Origin: Flavobacterium sp.
GTDB taxonomy: Bacteria > Bacteroidota > Bacteroidia > Flavobacteriales > Flavobacteriaceae
Length of the DNA stretch: 32,367 nt
Assembly: GCA_024644655.1 (NCBI GenBank)
Contig: JAHEHJ010000025.1
Location: 1-32,367 of the forward strand
Direction: 5' to 3'
Shown here: one piece after another, positions 17,278-26,010 of the stretch
Layout: each line of letters begins with the position of its first letter
Position numbering within the stretch: the stretch's first letter is position 1
Position numbers and translations under genes: made by a program
Notes under the pieces: model-generated
The model's input: the letters and a program-made list of their open reading frames with translations, nothing else
Databases searched by the model: none
Told to the model about the DNA's origin: nothing

Positions 17278-18432
17278 ATGGGCGCCAGCAAAGTAGTAAT
17301 TGTTGTTTCACCACAAGCTTGGGGAAAGATGTTTATTTCAAAACATCATTATGCTATTGAACTCGCTAAGTTGGGGTATTCCGTATTTTTTATTAATCCT
17401 CCAAAAGAAAAGAAAATAGGCGGCTTACCGAAAGTAAGGATTCATGAAACTGAATACAAGAATTTAAAAGTTGTAGAGCATACACTTTTTTTCAGTAGTT
17501 ATTTTAAATTTCACCTGCCTTTTTTACATCATTTATTGATTGTTATCCAGCGGGGGTTTATTCTAAGAAAAATAGGAACTCCAAATTTAGTCATGAGTTT
17601 TGACCTGACTAACAATTTCCCATTAACCAGCTTGAATTGTAAAAAAATTTTCTTTGCTGCGGATGAACCACGAGCGGAACAGAACTTTATTTCAGCAAGA
17701 AATGCAGATCTGATTGTTAGCGTATCGCAGCACATATTAGATTTATACAAGCCATATTACCCTCAAACTGATTTATTTTTGATTAATCATGGTCTTTCTG
17801 ACGAATTTTTGAATATTCCAACTGATTCACTTAAGAAATATAAAGGTATTAACATCGGTTTATCTGGAAACTTTCTTTTCAATGACATTGACTATCCTAT
17901 TTTGCTTCAAATTATTGAAGAAAATCCTTTAATTAAATTTCATTTCTTTGGGAACCATTCGGTAGAAAGTAATATTGGCGCAGATTCTAGTCAACGGAAT
18001 ATTGACTACTTAACTCAAATTAAAAGTAATCCAAATTGTGTATTTCATGGGGTACTTGGAAAAAGAGAATTGGCTTTAGAACTGAATCAGATGGATGGCT
18101 TTTTAATCTGCTATGACCCTCAAAAAGGACAGAGTAGTGGGTCTAATAGTCACAAAATATTGGAATTTCTTTCAACTGGAAAGGTTATTATCTCTTCAAA
18201 TTTTAGTTTTTATGAGGGGACCACTTTGTTTGAAATGTGTACTGAAAAATCAAATAAACAGTTAAAAAATCTATTCCATAAAACATTTCATTCATTTGTA
18301 TATAGAAATCCAGAAAAAATAAGTATTGAACGAAAGTATTTTGCTTTTAAAAATACCTACGCCAATAATATTCAAGAATTAATATCAAGATTGAATTGCC
18401 AAAGACCAAAGCAAAGACACCAACTACCATAA
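17278..18432 (+). CDS. GT-B glycosyltransferase with a rearranged 3' end
   Basis: GT-B type enzyme. The ATG at 17278, four bases after the previous stop, gives 384 residues; a GTG at 17260 would add six. The C-terminal domain includes C-Y-D-P-Q-K-G-Q-S-S-G-S-N-S-H-K-I-L-E-F-L, the donor-binding region of GT4-like proteins. The last about 12 codons (from about 18393) read through, out of frame, into the remnant of another glycosyltransferase, so the natural C-terminus has been replaced by a short unrelated tail. The core looks complete, so activity is plausible. Confidence 0.8.
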   Translation: MGASKVVIVVSPQAWGKMFISKHHYAIELAKLGYSVFFINPPKEKKIGGLPKVRIHETEYKNLKVVEHTLFFSSYFKFHLPFLHHLLIVIQRGFILRKIGTPNLVMSFDLTNNFPLTSLNCKKIFFAADEPRAEQNFISARNADLIVSVSQHILDLYKPYYPQTDLFLINHGLSDEFLNIPTDSLKKYKGINIGLSGNFLFNDIDYPILLQIIEENPLIKFHFFGNHSVESNIGADSSQRNIDYLTQIKSNPNCVFHGVLGKRELALELNQMDGFLICYDPQKGQSSGSNSHKILEFLSTGKVIISSNFSFYEGTTLFEMCTEKSNKQLKNLFHKTFHSFVYRNPEKISIERKYFAFKNTYANNIQELISRLNCQRPKQRHQLP

Positions 18433-18655
18433 AGTCATGGAATACTTGGTTTATTCCAAGCCGATCGTAACTAATTATGTAAGTTCATACACACATCTTC
18501 CAGACAGAATCTTCATGCCTGCAACAACAGAACATAAGGAATTTCCCAAACTTTTTGAAAGTACTTTGCAAAACTTGCCAATGGAGTTGAAGCGTTTTGA
18601 GGTGAAGGGGTATGGGGAGGTGTTATCAAAAATTTTGGATTCAAAAAGGGTTTAA
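18395..18655 (+). pseudogene. C-terminal remnant of a related GT-B glycosyltransferase
   Basis: In one frame from just after a TGA at 18392 to the stop at 18655, the sequence encodes about 86 residues. It contains D-T-N-Y-H-K-V-M-E-Y-L-V-Y-S-K-P-I-V-T-N-Y. This aligns with the preceding gene's S-N-S-H-K-I-L-E-F-L-S-T-G-K-V-I-I-S-S-N, so it is the 3' end of a second, homologous glycosyltransferase whose 5' part is gone. An ATG at 18437 lies inside the conserved segment and is not a sensible gene start. The end (18590-18640) is more G-rich than its surroundings. It is the likely trace of a replaced gene. Confidence 0.8.
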
Positions 18656-18657
18656 AT

Positions 18658-19857
18658 TTGAAACATATCGTAATCTTTACACAGTCTCCTATTTCTAAAG
18701 CACCAAGAGTTGTGAAGGAAGCAAATCTCTTGGCTAGAAGCGGTTATGAAGTGACCCTTTTTGCCCCTTGGTATAGTAACGAAATTGTAACTGAAGAATC
18801 TCTATTGTTAAATAAAGCTATTGAATATCGACCGGGATCTGACTTAATTTCTAATCCATTAAATACTTTTTTTATTAAAGGCATCCGGTATTTGTGTCGT
18901 TTGTCCGTGAAGTTGTTCAACATTCAAACAAAATATGCCTTGGGTTATGACTATTATAGTTATTTACAGCGGTTAAAAAATGAGAATGCAGATTTATATA
19001 TTGGACATGAAGAGATGAGTCTTGCATTGGCAAAGGATTTAATTCAAACCGGCCGTAAGGTAGCATTTGATTTCGAAGATTATCATTCAGAGGATTTGCT
19101 ACCTAAGGACAGGAGATATAGGCCAAAAAAGCTGTTAAAAGAAATAGAGAGTTTTGTATTAATCAATGCTATTTATTGTTCTACAACTTCTAAATCTCTT
19201 GCTAATGAATTGGCAATGAAATATAATTCAAAGTGTCCGATAGCAATATATAATTCTTTTTATAAAAATGAAATTTCAATCGAAAACATAAAAAGAAAAT
19301 CTAACTCACTAGTTTGGATTTCTCAAGTCATTGGACCTGGGCGTGGTGTTGAACTTCTTTTGGATGCCATTTGTCAAGCACGAAATAGTTTTAACATAAC
19401 TTTGGTTGGAAAAAAAGATGAATTGTTTTGCCAAAACTTGACGAATAGAATAACCTCCAATCATAATTTAGTTATTTCTGAATATATTCCTAACGATAAA
19501 ATTCGATCATATTTAGCGAATTATGATCTTGGGATAGCATTCGAACAAGAAAAACCAAAAAGTCGCTTTTTAACGATTACCAACAAGATATTTCATTATT
19601 TAAATAGCGGAATAGCTATTTTAGCTACGAATACTGCCGGACAGATTGAAGTTAGTTTGGAAACGGAAAATGCAATAAAAATTGTCTCTCCTGATGCCAA
19701 ATCAATAGCAAAAGCTCTTGATGAGATTTTTGATAATCAAGAGATTCTGGCTAAAATGAAAGATTCAAGTAGGCATTTTGGGCAAACAAAATTTTCCTTT
19801 GAAACGGAGGAAAGTAAAATCTTAACTTTAGTAGAAAATGCGTTGGTTTGTTCCTAA
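18658..19857 (+). CDS. GT4-like GT-B glycosyltransferase
   Basis: 399 residues from a TTG at 18658, two bases after the remnant's stop; M-K-H-I-V-I-F-T-Q-S-P-I-S-K-A-P-R-V is a normal beginning for this group. A D-F-E-D-Y-H segment lies in the N-terminal half. The C-terminal domain has W-I-S-Q-V-I-G-P-G-R-G and K-S-R-F-L-T-I-T-N-K-I-F-H-Y-L-N-S-G; a classical E-x7-E is not obvious. Sugar unknown. It overlaps the deacetylase gene by 20 bases. Confidence 0.83.
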   Translation: MKHIVIFTQSPISKAPRVVKEANLLARSGYEVTLFAPWYSNEIVTEESLLLNKAIEYRPGSDLISNPLNTFFIKGIRYLCRLSVKLFNIQTKYALGYDYYSYLQRLKNENADLYIGHEEMSLALAKDLIQTGRKVAFDFEDYHSEDLLPKDRRYRPKKLLKEIESFVLINAIYCSTTSKSLANELAMKYNSKCPIAIYNSFYKNEISIENIKRKSNSLVWISQVIGPGRGVELLLDAICQARNSFNITLVGKKDELFCQNLTNRITSNHNLVISEYIPNDKIRSYLANYDLGIAFEQEKPKSRFLTITNKIFHYLNSGIAILATNTAGQIEVSLETENAIKIVSPDAKSIAKALDEIFDNQEILAKMKDSSRHFGQTKFSFETEESKILTLVENALVCS

Positions 19858-20560
19858 CATTGTAATGCTCCATCACGTTAGCGACCAAAGTTGTTTTCAT
19901 ACTTTGGAACCATATGCTATTGGAAATCAATCTTTTGTCAAATTATTGGATTACATTCAGTTCAATAATTATCGAACTTTGACATTTCGCGATTTAATTA
20001 ATAATAAATCAATAAAAAAGTCAGTTGTAATAACCTTCGATGACTGTTCAAGAGAACTACTGAACTTTGCAATTCCAGAACTAATGAAAAGGAATATGAA
20101 AGCGGTTTTCTTTATACCCACTAATTTCATTGACGCATGCAACCAATGGGATGTACAAGAAGGTAGAGACAAAGTAGATTTATTTACCAAACAAGACATC
20201 ATTGATGTGAGTTTGAATCCAAATTTTGAAATTGGGTCACATTCTAAATCACACACTAAACTCAGCCAATTAGCTCAAGATGAGGTGCTCAAAGAATTGA
20301 AAGAGTCAAAAGCATTATTGGAACGACTAATTAACAAAGAAATAATTTCCTTTGCACATCCCTTTGGGGATTTACCTGCTAAGAATACTTATTTGCTTGA
20401 AAAGGCTGGGTATTATTTTGGCTGTGGGATTTATGTCAAGAAATCGAATAATTATTCTCTACGTCGATTTATTTATCATAACGGGGATAATAAATTCACT
20501 CTATTTCTTAAACTTTCTCGTTCTTACCAGTTGTATCGTTTTTTTCGAGATAAAATATGA
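19838..20560 (+). CDS. CE4 polysaccharide deacetylase
   Basis: NodB-homology deacetylase of 240 residues, expected to remove N- or O-acetyl groups using a metal ion. Motif 1 is T-F-D-D at 66-69 (catalytic base and metal-binding Asp). Motif 2 is H-S-K-S-H at 135-139 (two metal-binding His). F-A-H-P-F-G-D corresponds to motif 3. No signal peptide is evident, so it may act on a cytoplasmic intermediate. The start at 19838 lies in the previous gene; an ATG at 19865 is an alternative. ATGA overlap with the next gene. Confidence 0.88.
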   Translation: MRWFVPNIVMLHHVSDQSCFHTLEPYAIGNQSFVKLLDYIQFNNYRTLTFRDLINNKSIKKSVVITFDDCSRELLNFAIPELMKRNMKAVFFIPTNFIDACNQWDVQEGRDKVDLFTKQDIIDVSLNPNFEIGSHSKSHTKLSQLAQDEVLKELKESKALLERLINKEIISFAHPFGDLPAKNTYLLEKAGYYFGCGIYVKKSNNYSLRRFIYHNGDNKFTLFLKLSRSYQLYRFFRDKI

Positions 20561-21819
20561 AACGAGTATTAATCGTTTCTCCCCATTTCCCACCAATTAA
20601 TGCTCCGGATATGCAAAGAGTAAGGATGAGTCTGCCTTATTATCAGGACTACGGATGGGAGGCAATTGTAGTTACAGTACACCCCAAATACATTGAAGGA
20701 TTCAAAGATGATATACTCATTGAAACAATTCATAAAGAAATTGATGTACATAAAATAAAAGCGCTCCCTTATCGATTAACAAGGCTGTTTGGTCTGGGTA
20801 GTTTATCATTACGATCATTACCTTTCTACTTTCAAAAGGTGAATAAACTTTTAAAAAAGGAGAATTTTGATTTGATTTTTTTCTCTACAACTATGTTTCA
20901 TGTAGGCGTCCTTGGTCCTTATTGGAAATGGCGGTTTAAAGTGCCTTTTGTAGTAGATCTACAAGACCCTTGGCGGAATGATTTTTACTTATCAAAACCG
21001 AGATCAGAACGGCCTCCAAAATTTTGGCTTGCCTATTTATTGCTGAAATGGACTGAGCAATTAGCAATACCAAAATGCGACGGGGTCATATCCGTTTCGG
21101 AAGGATATCTTGATGAAATTAAAAATAGGTACCAAGTAATAAAAAATCTTCCAATGGATGTTATTCCATTTGGTGCATCATTATTGGATTTCCAAATCGT
21201 AAAATCAAAGACATTCGATTTCAGTTTTTTAAAAAGTCAAAATGATAAAATAAAAGTAGCTTACATTGGTGCAATTACACCTGCTTTTATACCGATAATT
21301 CGAATTTTTTTTAATTCTTTGATTACATCAAAAAATGACATTGCTAAATATCATTTTTATTTTATCGGAACGTCATATTCGTCTATGAAATCTTCAAGAC
21401 TTGTGGAAGATTTGTCCAAAGAATTAGGAATTTCTGAATACGTGACAGAACGAAGCGAACGTATACCATATTTTGAGGCATTAAAATTTATGCAAGCAGT
21501 AGATATTTTGTTTATTCCAGGTTCAATAGATAAAGATTATAATGCTTCAAAAGTCTATAATGCAATAGTTTCTCGAACGCCTATCTTCAGTATTTTTAAT
21601 AATAAGAGTGACGTAAAAAAAATCATCGAAAAAAGTAAATCCGGCTATGTTTTATGCTTTGATACCATTGAAGACTTGCAACAAAATTGCGATAAAGCAA
21701 TGGAAGTTTTTTTATCAATGCACGAGAAACAAATATCTCATAAGATTCCAGAAGAAATATTGGCATCACACCGAACTAAACAACAAAGTGAATTTTTTAC
21801 AAAGGCATTAAAGCATTGA
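20557..21819 (+). CDS. GT4-like GT-B glycosyltransferase
   Basis: 420-residue GT-B protein. It begins K-R-V-L-I-V-S-P-H-F-P-P-I-N-A-P-D-M-Q-R-V-R, typical of GT4-like enzymes in Bacteroidota clusters. A D-L-Q-D-P-W-R-N segment lies mid-protein, and V-A-Y-I-G-A-I-T-P opens the second domain. The usual E-x7-E is replaced by D-Y-N-A-S-K-V-Y-N-A, as in some divergent members. The stop is immediately followed by the decayed 5' fragment of another glycosyltransferase. Confidence 0.82.
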   Translation: MKRVLIVSPHFPPINAPDMQRVRMSLPYYQDYGWEAIVVTVHPKYIEGFKDDILIETIHKEIDVHKIKALPYRLTRLFGLGSLSLRSLPFYFQKVNKLLKKENFDLIFFSTTMFHVGVLGPYWKWRFKVPFVVDLQDPWRNDFYLSKPRSERPPKFWLAYLLLKWTEQLAIPKCDGVISVSEGYLDEIKNRYQVIKNLPMDVIPFGASLLDFQIVKSKTFDFSFLKSQNDKIKVAYIGAITPAFIPIIRIFFNSLITSKNDIAKYHFYFIGTSYSSMKSSRLVEDLSKELGISEYVTERSERIPYFEALKFMQAVDILFIPGSIDKDYNASKVYNAIVSRTPIFSIFNNKSDVKKIIEKSKSGYVLCFDTIEDLQQNCDKAMEVFLSMHEKQISHKIPEEILASHRTKQQSEFFTKALKH

Positions 21820-21909
21820 AAAAAAATCGCATTAATATCACCCCACCCCATCCAATACAATGCACCGCTTTTTGTTGAATTGGCTTAGGCACCAGAAATT
21901 GATTTGATG
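21816..21909 (+). pseudogene. Decayed 5' fragment duplicated from the glycosyltransferase at 22968
   Basis: The bases after a TTG at 21816 encode, in one frame, K-K-I-A-L-I-S-P-H-P-I-Q-Y-N-A-P-L-F-V-E, then L-A, a TAG stop, A-P-E-I-D-L-M. The intact gene begins K-K-L-A-I-I-S-S-H-P-I-Q-Y-N-A-P-L-F-A-L and so on to I-E-L-M. DNA similarity is also high. The A-run after the TTG has a different length, shifting the frame. Similarity ends after about 30 codons, and the acyltransferase gene follows. Confidence 0.85.
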
Positions 21910-21949
21910 GAAAATAATAGCCATTTTTTACGAAAGAATTGTTTAGAAA

Positions 21950-22951
21950 ATGAAAGATAACTTGACAGAGGGTGCCAAACACTCGAGCATTATCGTTATC
22001 ATGCGTGGATTAGCTGCACTATGTGTATGTATGTTTCATTTTACAAAAGGATTTGTGGATGAAGATGGACTGGCACGTGCTTTATTCAGGAACGGATGGA
22101 TGGGAGTTGAAGTGTTTTTTGTAATCTCAGGATTTGTTTTGCCATATTCTTTGCTTGTTACAAGCTATAAATTTCGTGATTATGGCAATTTCTTAAAAAA
22201 GAGATTCTTTAGGATTGAGCCAGCTTATTTTACATCTATCCTCGTGGTTTTATTTCTTGGGTATTTATCTAGTATATCACCTGGTTTTAAGGGCGCTCAA
22301 ATTAACATCTCATTTTCTTTAATTATTCAGCATATAGGTTACCTTGTTGGAATTTTAGGAAATACATGGTTAAATGTTGTGTATTGGACACTTGAGATAG
22401 AGTTTCACTATTATTTAATCATTGGTCTGCTTATTGCCCTTTGGAATCAAAAAAAACAATGTTTGACCGTTTTAAGTATTACAGCATTTTTATTTTTGTC
22501 GGTATTTAGTATCAAAGGATTGGCCATCTTTCAATTTACAGACCTGTTTACTTTAGGTATAGTAATCGCGTTTTTCAAAAAGAATCAATTAGAGAAGTAT
22601 TTTTTTTTAGCGATTGTTTCCGTAGTCATTTCTTGTGTTGCACTAAACCATGGCCTAATAATTGCCATATTGTCTGCTTTGTCAACATTTTTGATAGCTT
22701 TTTATAATAACGATATAAAAAATCGCCTATTCTTGTTTTTGGGAAAAATTTCATTTTCGTTGTATTTATTACATGTCCCAATAGGTGGACGGGTAATTAA
22801 TTTATCCAAGCGATTAATTTTGACAGAAATCGAAAAATTTTGCGTAATAATGCTTGCTCTGTTGTTCTCTATTATTGCCTCTATGATCTTTTACAAATTT
22901 GTTGAAAAACCGTCACATGAATATGCCAAACGAATAAAATTGTTTGTTTGA
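21950..22951 (+). CDS. Acyltransferase 3 family membrane O-acyltransferase (OafA-like)
   Basis: Integral inner-membrane protein of 333 residues with about ten hydrophobic segments, probably acetylating a sugar of the repeat unit. Family motifs: R-G-L-A-A-L-C-V-C-M-F-H-F near the N-terminus (conserved R and H), G-V-E-V-F-F-V-I-S-G-F-V, K-R-F-F-R-I-E-P-A-Y, and a C-terminal F-S-L-Y-L-L-H and F-V-E-K-P. There is no C-terminal SGNH domain. It lies between a decayed 5' copy and the full copy of the next gene, suggesting insertion together with that duplication. Confidence 0.92.
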   Translation: MKDNLTEGAKHSSIIVIMRGLAALCVCMFHFTKGFVDEDGLARALFRNGWMGVEVFFVISGFVLPYSLLVTSYKFRDYGNFLKKRFFRIEPAYFTSILVVLFLGYLSSISPGFKGAQINISFSLIIQHIGYLVGILGNTWLNVVYWTLEIEFHYYLIIGLLIALWNQKKQCLTVLSITAFLFLSVFSIKGLAIFQFTDLFTLGIVIAFFKKNQLEKYFFLAIVSVVISCVALNHGLIIAILSALSTFLIAFYNNDIKNRLFLFLGKISFSLYLLHVPIGGRVINLSKRLILTEIEKFCVIMLALLFSIIASMIFYKFVEKPSHEYAKRIKLFV

Positions 22952-22967
22952 TCGATTTATTATTTTT

Positions 22968-24113
22968 TTGAAAAAATTAGCAATCATATCATCCCACCCC
23001 ATCCAATACAACGCACCCCTTTTTGCTTTGTTGGCAAAGGAACCTATTATTGAATTAATGGTATTTTACACCTGGGGAGAAGCTGCTCTTGGCCCAAAAT
23101 ACGACCCTGATTTTGGCAAAGAAATCGAATGGGACATCCCATTACTTGCTGGTTACAAGTATACATTTCTGAAAAATACCTCTAATGAACCAGGGTCTCA
23201 TCATTTCAAAGGAATCATCAACCCATCTTTAAATCAAGAAATTGAGGCTTGGGGGCCTGATATTGTATGGGTTTGGGGCTGGGCCTTCAATAGTCATCTG
23301 AAGGCAATGCGCTATTTTAAAGGGAAAGTGCCCGTTTGGTTTAGAGGTGACTCTACTTTATTGGATGAACCCAAAGGTTTTTCGCTAAAGAAAAGCCTTC
23401 GTCGAATTTTCTTGAAATGGGTATACAAGCATATCGACAAAGCGTTTTATGTGGGTACACACAACAAGAATTATTATTTAGTCCACGGCTTAAGGTCTAA
23501 CCAATTAGTTGAAGCACCGCATGCGATAGATAATGATCGTTTTGCAATTGATAATGAATTATTACAGCAAGAAAGGAATCAGTTTAAAGCAAAAATTGGA
23601 ATTAATGAAAGCGACATGGTACTTCTATATGCGGGCAAATTGGAGCCTAGAAAAAATCCTTTGTTCTTAGAGGACTTAACGAAGAATTTAAAGTCAGCGC
23701 ATATCAAATTATTAGTAGCTGGAAACGGCCCGCTTAAAGCAGACATGGTTAGCAAATTAAAGAACGATAATAGAGTTCTTTTTTCTGATTTTATTAATCA
23801 AAAATGGATGCCAAATTTGTATAAGATCGCCGATTTTTTAATTTTACCATCAAAGAGTGAGACATGGGGCCTAGCGCTCAATGAAGCATTAGCTTCGGGC
23901 ACTCCTATTATTGTATCAAATAAATGTGGTGGTGCTATTGACATTATCAATAGTTCAAATGGTTTCTTGCTGAATATTGATAATCCTGACTTCAAAGCCT
24001 TGGAGTCATGGATAGAACGATTTGATAAAGAGGAATTCAAAAAGAAAATTGATTATTTTTTTGAAAAGTTTTGTTACGACAATATTGTGCAACAAGTAAT
24101 CTGCAATATCTAA
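22968..24113 (+). CDS. GT4 family glycosyltransferase
   Basis: GT-B enzyme of 381 residues from a TTG at 22968, which gives M-K-K-L-A-I-I-S-S-H-P-I-Q-Y-N; a TTG at 22944 would add eight residues inside the acyltransferase gene. Second-domain motif Y-A-G-K-L-E-P-R-K-N at 211-220, and donor-binding E298 and E306 in S-E-T-W-G-L-A-L-N-E. The C-terminus is complete, and its TAA shares its last base with the next ATG. Confidence 0.92.
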   Translation: MKKLAIISSHPIQYNAPLFALLAKEPIIELMVFYTWGEAALGPKYDPDFGKEIEWDIPLLAGYKYTFLKNTSNEPGSHHFKGIINPSLNQEIEAWGPDIVWVWGWAFNSHLKAMRYFKGKVPVWFRGDSTLLDEPKGFSLKKSLRRIFLKWVYKHIDKAFYVGTHNKNYYLVHGLRSNQLVEAPHAIDNDRFAIDNELLQQERNQFKAKIGINESDMVLLYAGKLEPRKNPLFLEDLTKNLKSAHIKLLVAGNGPLKADMVSKLKNDNRVLFSDFINQKWMPNLYKIADFLILPSKSETWGLALNEALASGTPIIVSNKCGGAIDIINSSNGFLLNIDNPDFKALESWIERFDKEEFKKKIDYFFEKFCYDNIVQQVICNI

Positions 24114-25468
24114 TGCAATACGGTGCTTTTATAATTGGCTTTATATTAGGTTTACTTCGGTTCAATGATGTGTACCAAGGGGCTGCAGTTGGTATTTTTT
24201 TGGTCTTGGTGTATCGAATTATTTTTAAGTCATCTGAGCAGTTTGTTTTCCGAGAGTGGGCACTTGTTCTTTACTCGCTAAATTACTTGATAGCACCAGC
24301 AATTACTTACCAATTACCCGAAGAGCAAGTGACTTATGGAATGTTAATCCCATCCGACGATTATTTTAGCTTGGCGCTTCCAGGATTTCTCTTTTTTGCA
24401 TTAGGGATGTTCATCCTCCCCACAAAAATTTTTAACATTGATTACCAAAAAGTTGGGCAATCTACCATCGTCAACAAAGATTTCCTCATCAAGACCACTA
24501 TTTTTGGATTGGTGTTGAATTTATCATCTAGATTTTTCCCTGGAGAATTAGGTTTTGTTGCCTACTTGCTTTCGATGGTGCGTTTTGTAGGTGCTTTTGC
24601 TTTACTTTCCATCGACAGAAAGTTATGGTATTGGTCCGCACTTGTCATATTATTAGAGTTAGCATCCGGGTTTTTAAAAGGCATGTATCACGATGCCATC
24701 ATGTGGGTAATCTTCTTTGGGCTCTTTTACATTTATGCCGAAAAACCTTCATTTAGAACAAAATTGATTGGTATAATTTCTGCCGTAACTTTAGTTCTTT
24801 TTATTCAGGCTGTAAAAGTTACTTACCGAGAGCAAGTTTGGCAAGGTGGAAAAGAAGCTAATTTATCTACCGTTGCTGAGGTTGGCAGTTCTAAAGCAAG
24901 TTCAGATCAGTTATTGGGTGAGGATAACATTCTAAATACCCTTAACAGAGGGAATCAGGCGTGGATTTTTGCCAGCACGGTTAATCGCATGGATCAATAT
25001 AAAGATTTTCAAGGTTTGAACAATGTGAATAAATACCTAGAAGCGGCATTGTTGCCGAGATTTCTTGCTCCAAATAAATTGACTTCCGGTAACAAAGAAA
25101 TCTTTAATGAATTTTCTGGGCATACGATTAACGAAGGTACTTCAATGGGTCTAGGGATTTTTGCCGATGGTTATATTGCCTATGGTACATGGGGGGTCTA
25201 TATTTTTGGTTTTGTATTGGGGCTCATCTTTTCGCTCACATTCAAATTGGTGGAGCGATGGACAAAAGTTTCACCGTTCTATGTACTCCTTCTTTTACCA
25301 CTTTTAAATTACGCAGTGCGGCCAGACTGTGAGTTGCAGACCACGATTAATCACTTGGCTAAGGGTGTCATGTTATTTGGCTTCTTAGTTTACCTCACAC
25401 GCAAACGGTTTACTCTGGACTCGCAAGAGAATAAGCGGAAGTTGTTGCATTTGAATTTGATGAAGTAG
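24113..25468 (+). CDS. Wzy-like multi-spanning membrane protein (putative O-antigen polymerase)
   Basis: 451 residues with about ten to twelve hydrophobic segments and a large soluble loop near the middle (about residues 240-350, with Q-V-W-Q-G-G-K and R-F-L-A-P-N-K). This is the layout of O-antigen polymerases and related oligosaccharide-unit polymerases. The ATG at 24113 overlaps the previous stop (TAATG); an upstream TTG at 24071 is inside that gene. Such proteins have little sequence conservation, so the name rests on topology and context. A Wzy polymerase next to a Wzm/Wzt exporter is unusual. Confidence 0.7.
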   Translation: MQYGAFIIGFILGLLRFNDVYQGAAVGIFLVLVYRIIFKSSEQFVFREWALVLYSLNYLIAPAITYQLPEEQVTYGMLIPSDDYFSLALPGFLFFALGMFILPTKIFNIDYQKVGQSTIVNKDFLIKTTIFGLVLNLSSRFFPGELGFVAYLLSMVRFVGAFALLSIDRKLWYWSALVILLELASGFLKGMYHDAIMWVIFFGLFYIYAEKPSFRTKLIGIISAVTLVLFIQAVKVTYREQVWQGGKEANLSTVAEVGSSKASSDQLLGEDNILNTLNRGNQAWIFASTVNRMDQYKDFQGLNNVNKYLEAALLPRFLAPNKLTSGNKEIFNEFSGHTINEGTSMGLGIFADGYIAYGTWGVYIFGFVLGLIFSLTFKLVERWTKVSPFYVLLLLPLLNYAVRPDCELQTTINHLAKGVMLFGFLVYLTRKRFTLDSQENKRKLLHLNLMK

Positions 25469-25470
25469 GA

Positions 25471-25580
25471 TTTTCGATGCCCGATGCCCGTTTTCCGATG
25501 TTCGATGCCCGATGCCCGATGGCGGATTCCCGATGATTGATGGCCGATAACGGATGTCGGAAACCGGGCATCGGAGATCG
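25471..25580 (+). repeat. GATGCCC / GATGGCC heptamer-word array (left)
   Basis: Starts two bases after the stop of the Wzy-like gene. It consists of tandem, degenerate heptamers such as GATGCCC, GATGGCG, GATTCCC and GATGGCC, ending in GGAAACCGGGCATCGG. It belongs to the same kind of stacked short-word spacer as the octamer arrays but with a different word. A similar array lies on the other side of the adjacent broken gene. Function unknown. Confidence 0.85.
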
Positions 25581-25588
25581 AAAAAGCC

Positions 25589-25939
25589 TTAAAGATTCTG
25601 TAAAGAACTGATTAATTTGTTCAACATCATTCCAACTCGATTGCAATTTGCACTCATTTGATGGTATTAATCTTCAGCTAAATAGTCAAGTTCAAAGGCC
25701 AAATAGATTTGATAGGATAATTCAGCTTGAGAACCTCTTGCAATGTATAAAAGTTGAATAAATTCCTTCAGATGATTTCTTGCTTGCCCCTCCACAATAT
25801 TTGTAGGAATACTAGCCGAACTTCTACGCATTTGAGAACAAAGATCAAATTGTTCGTATTTCGGAAACAAATGACTGATTTTGTATACTTGTAGGGTCAA
25901 TTCATGCGACAAGCTCCAGACTTCTAATTTGTTTTTCAT
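25589..25939 (-). pseudogene. Four-helix bundle (S23-type) protein, interrupted by an in-frame stop
   Basis: The only gene-like unit on the - strand. From the ATG at 25937-25939 it encodes K-N-K-L-E-V-W-S-L-S-H-E-L-T, M-R-R-S-S-A-S-I-P-T-N-I-V-E-G and A-R-G-S-Q-A-E-L, the hallmarks of the small four-helix bundle family whose members were first noted as insertions in 23S rRNA genes. A TAA at 25667 ends the frame after 90 residues. The same frame then continues for 25 codons with G-M-M-L-N-K-L-I-S-S-L, the normal C-terminus, to a TAA at 25589. The whole would be 116 residues, the usual length. A single-base nonsense change explains it. The 90-residue form lacks most of helix 4. Confidence 0.85.
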
Positions 25940-26010
25940 CGTAGTAAAGTTTAGGTGAAAAGCTAAAACGAATGAAGTAAAATAAAATTATAGAATGTAG
26001 AAAAAAATAT

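Noticed and set aside
18437..18655. A stand-alone small gene of 72 codons
   Set aside because: Its ATG lies inside a conserved glycosyltransferase segment, and homology continues upstream in the same frame, so it is a remnant.
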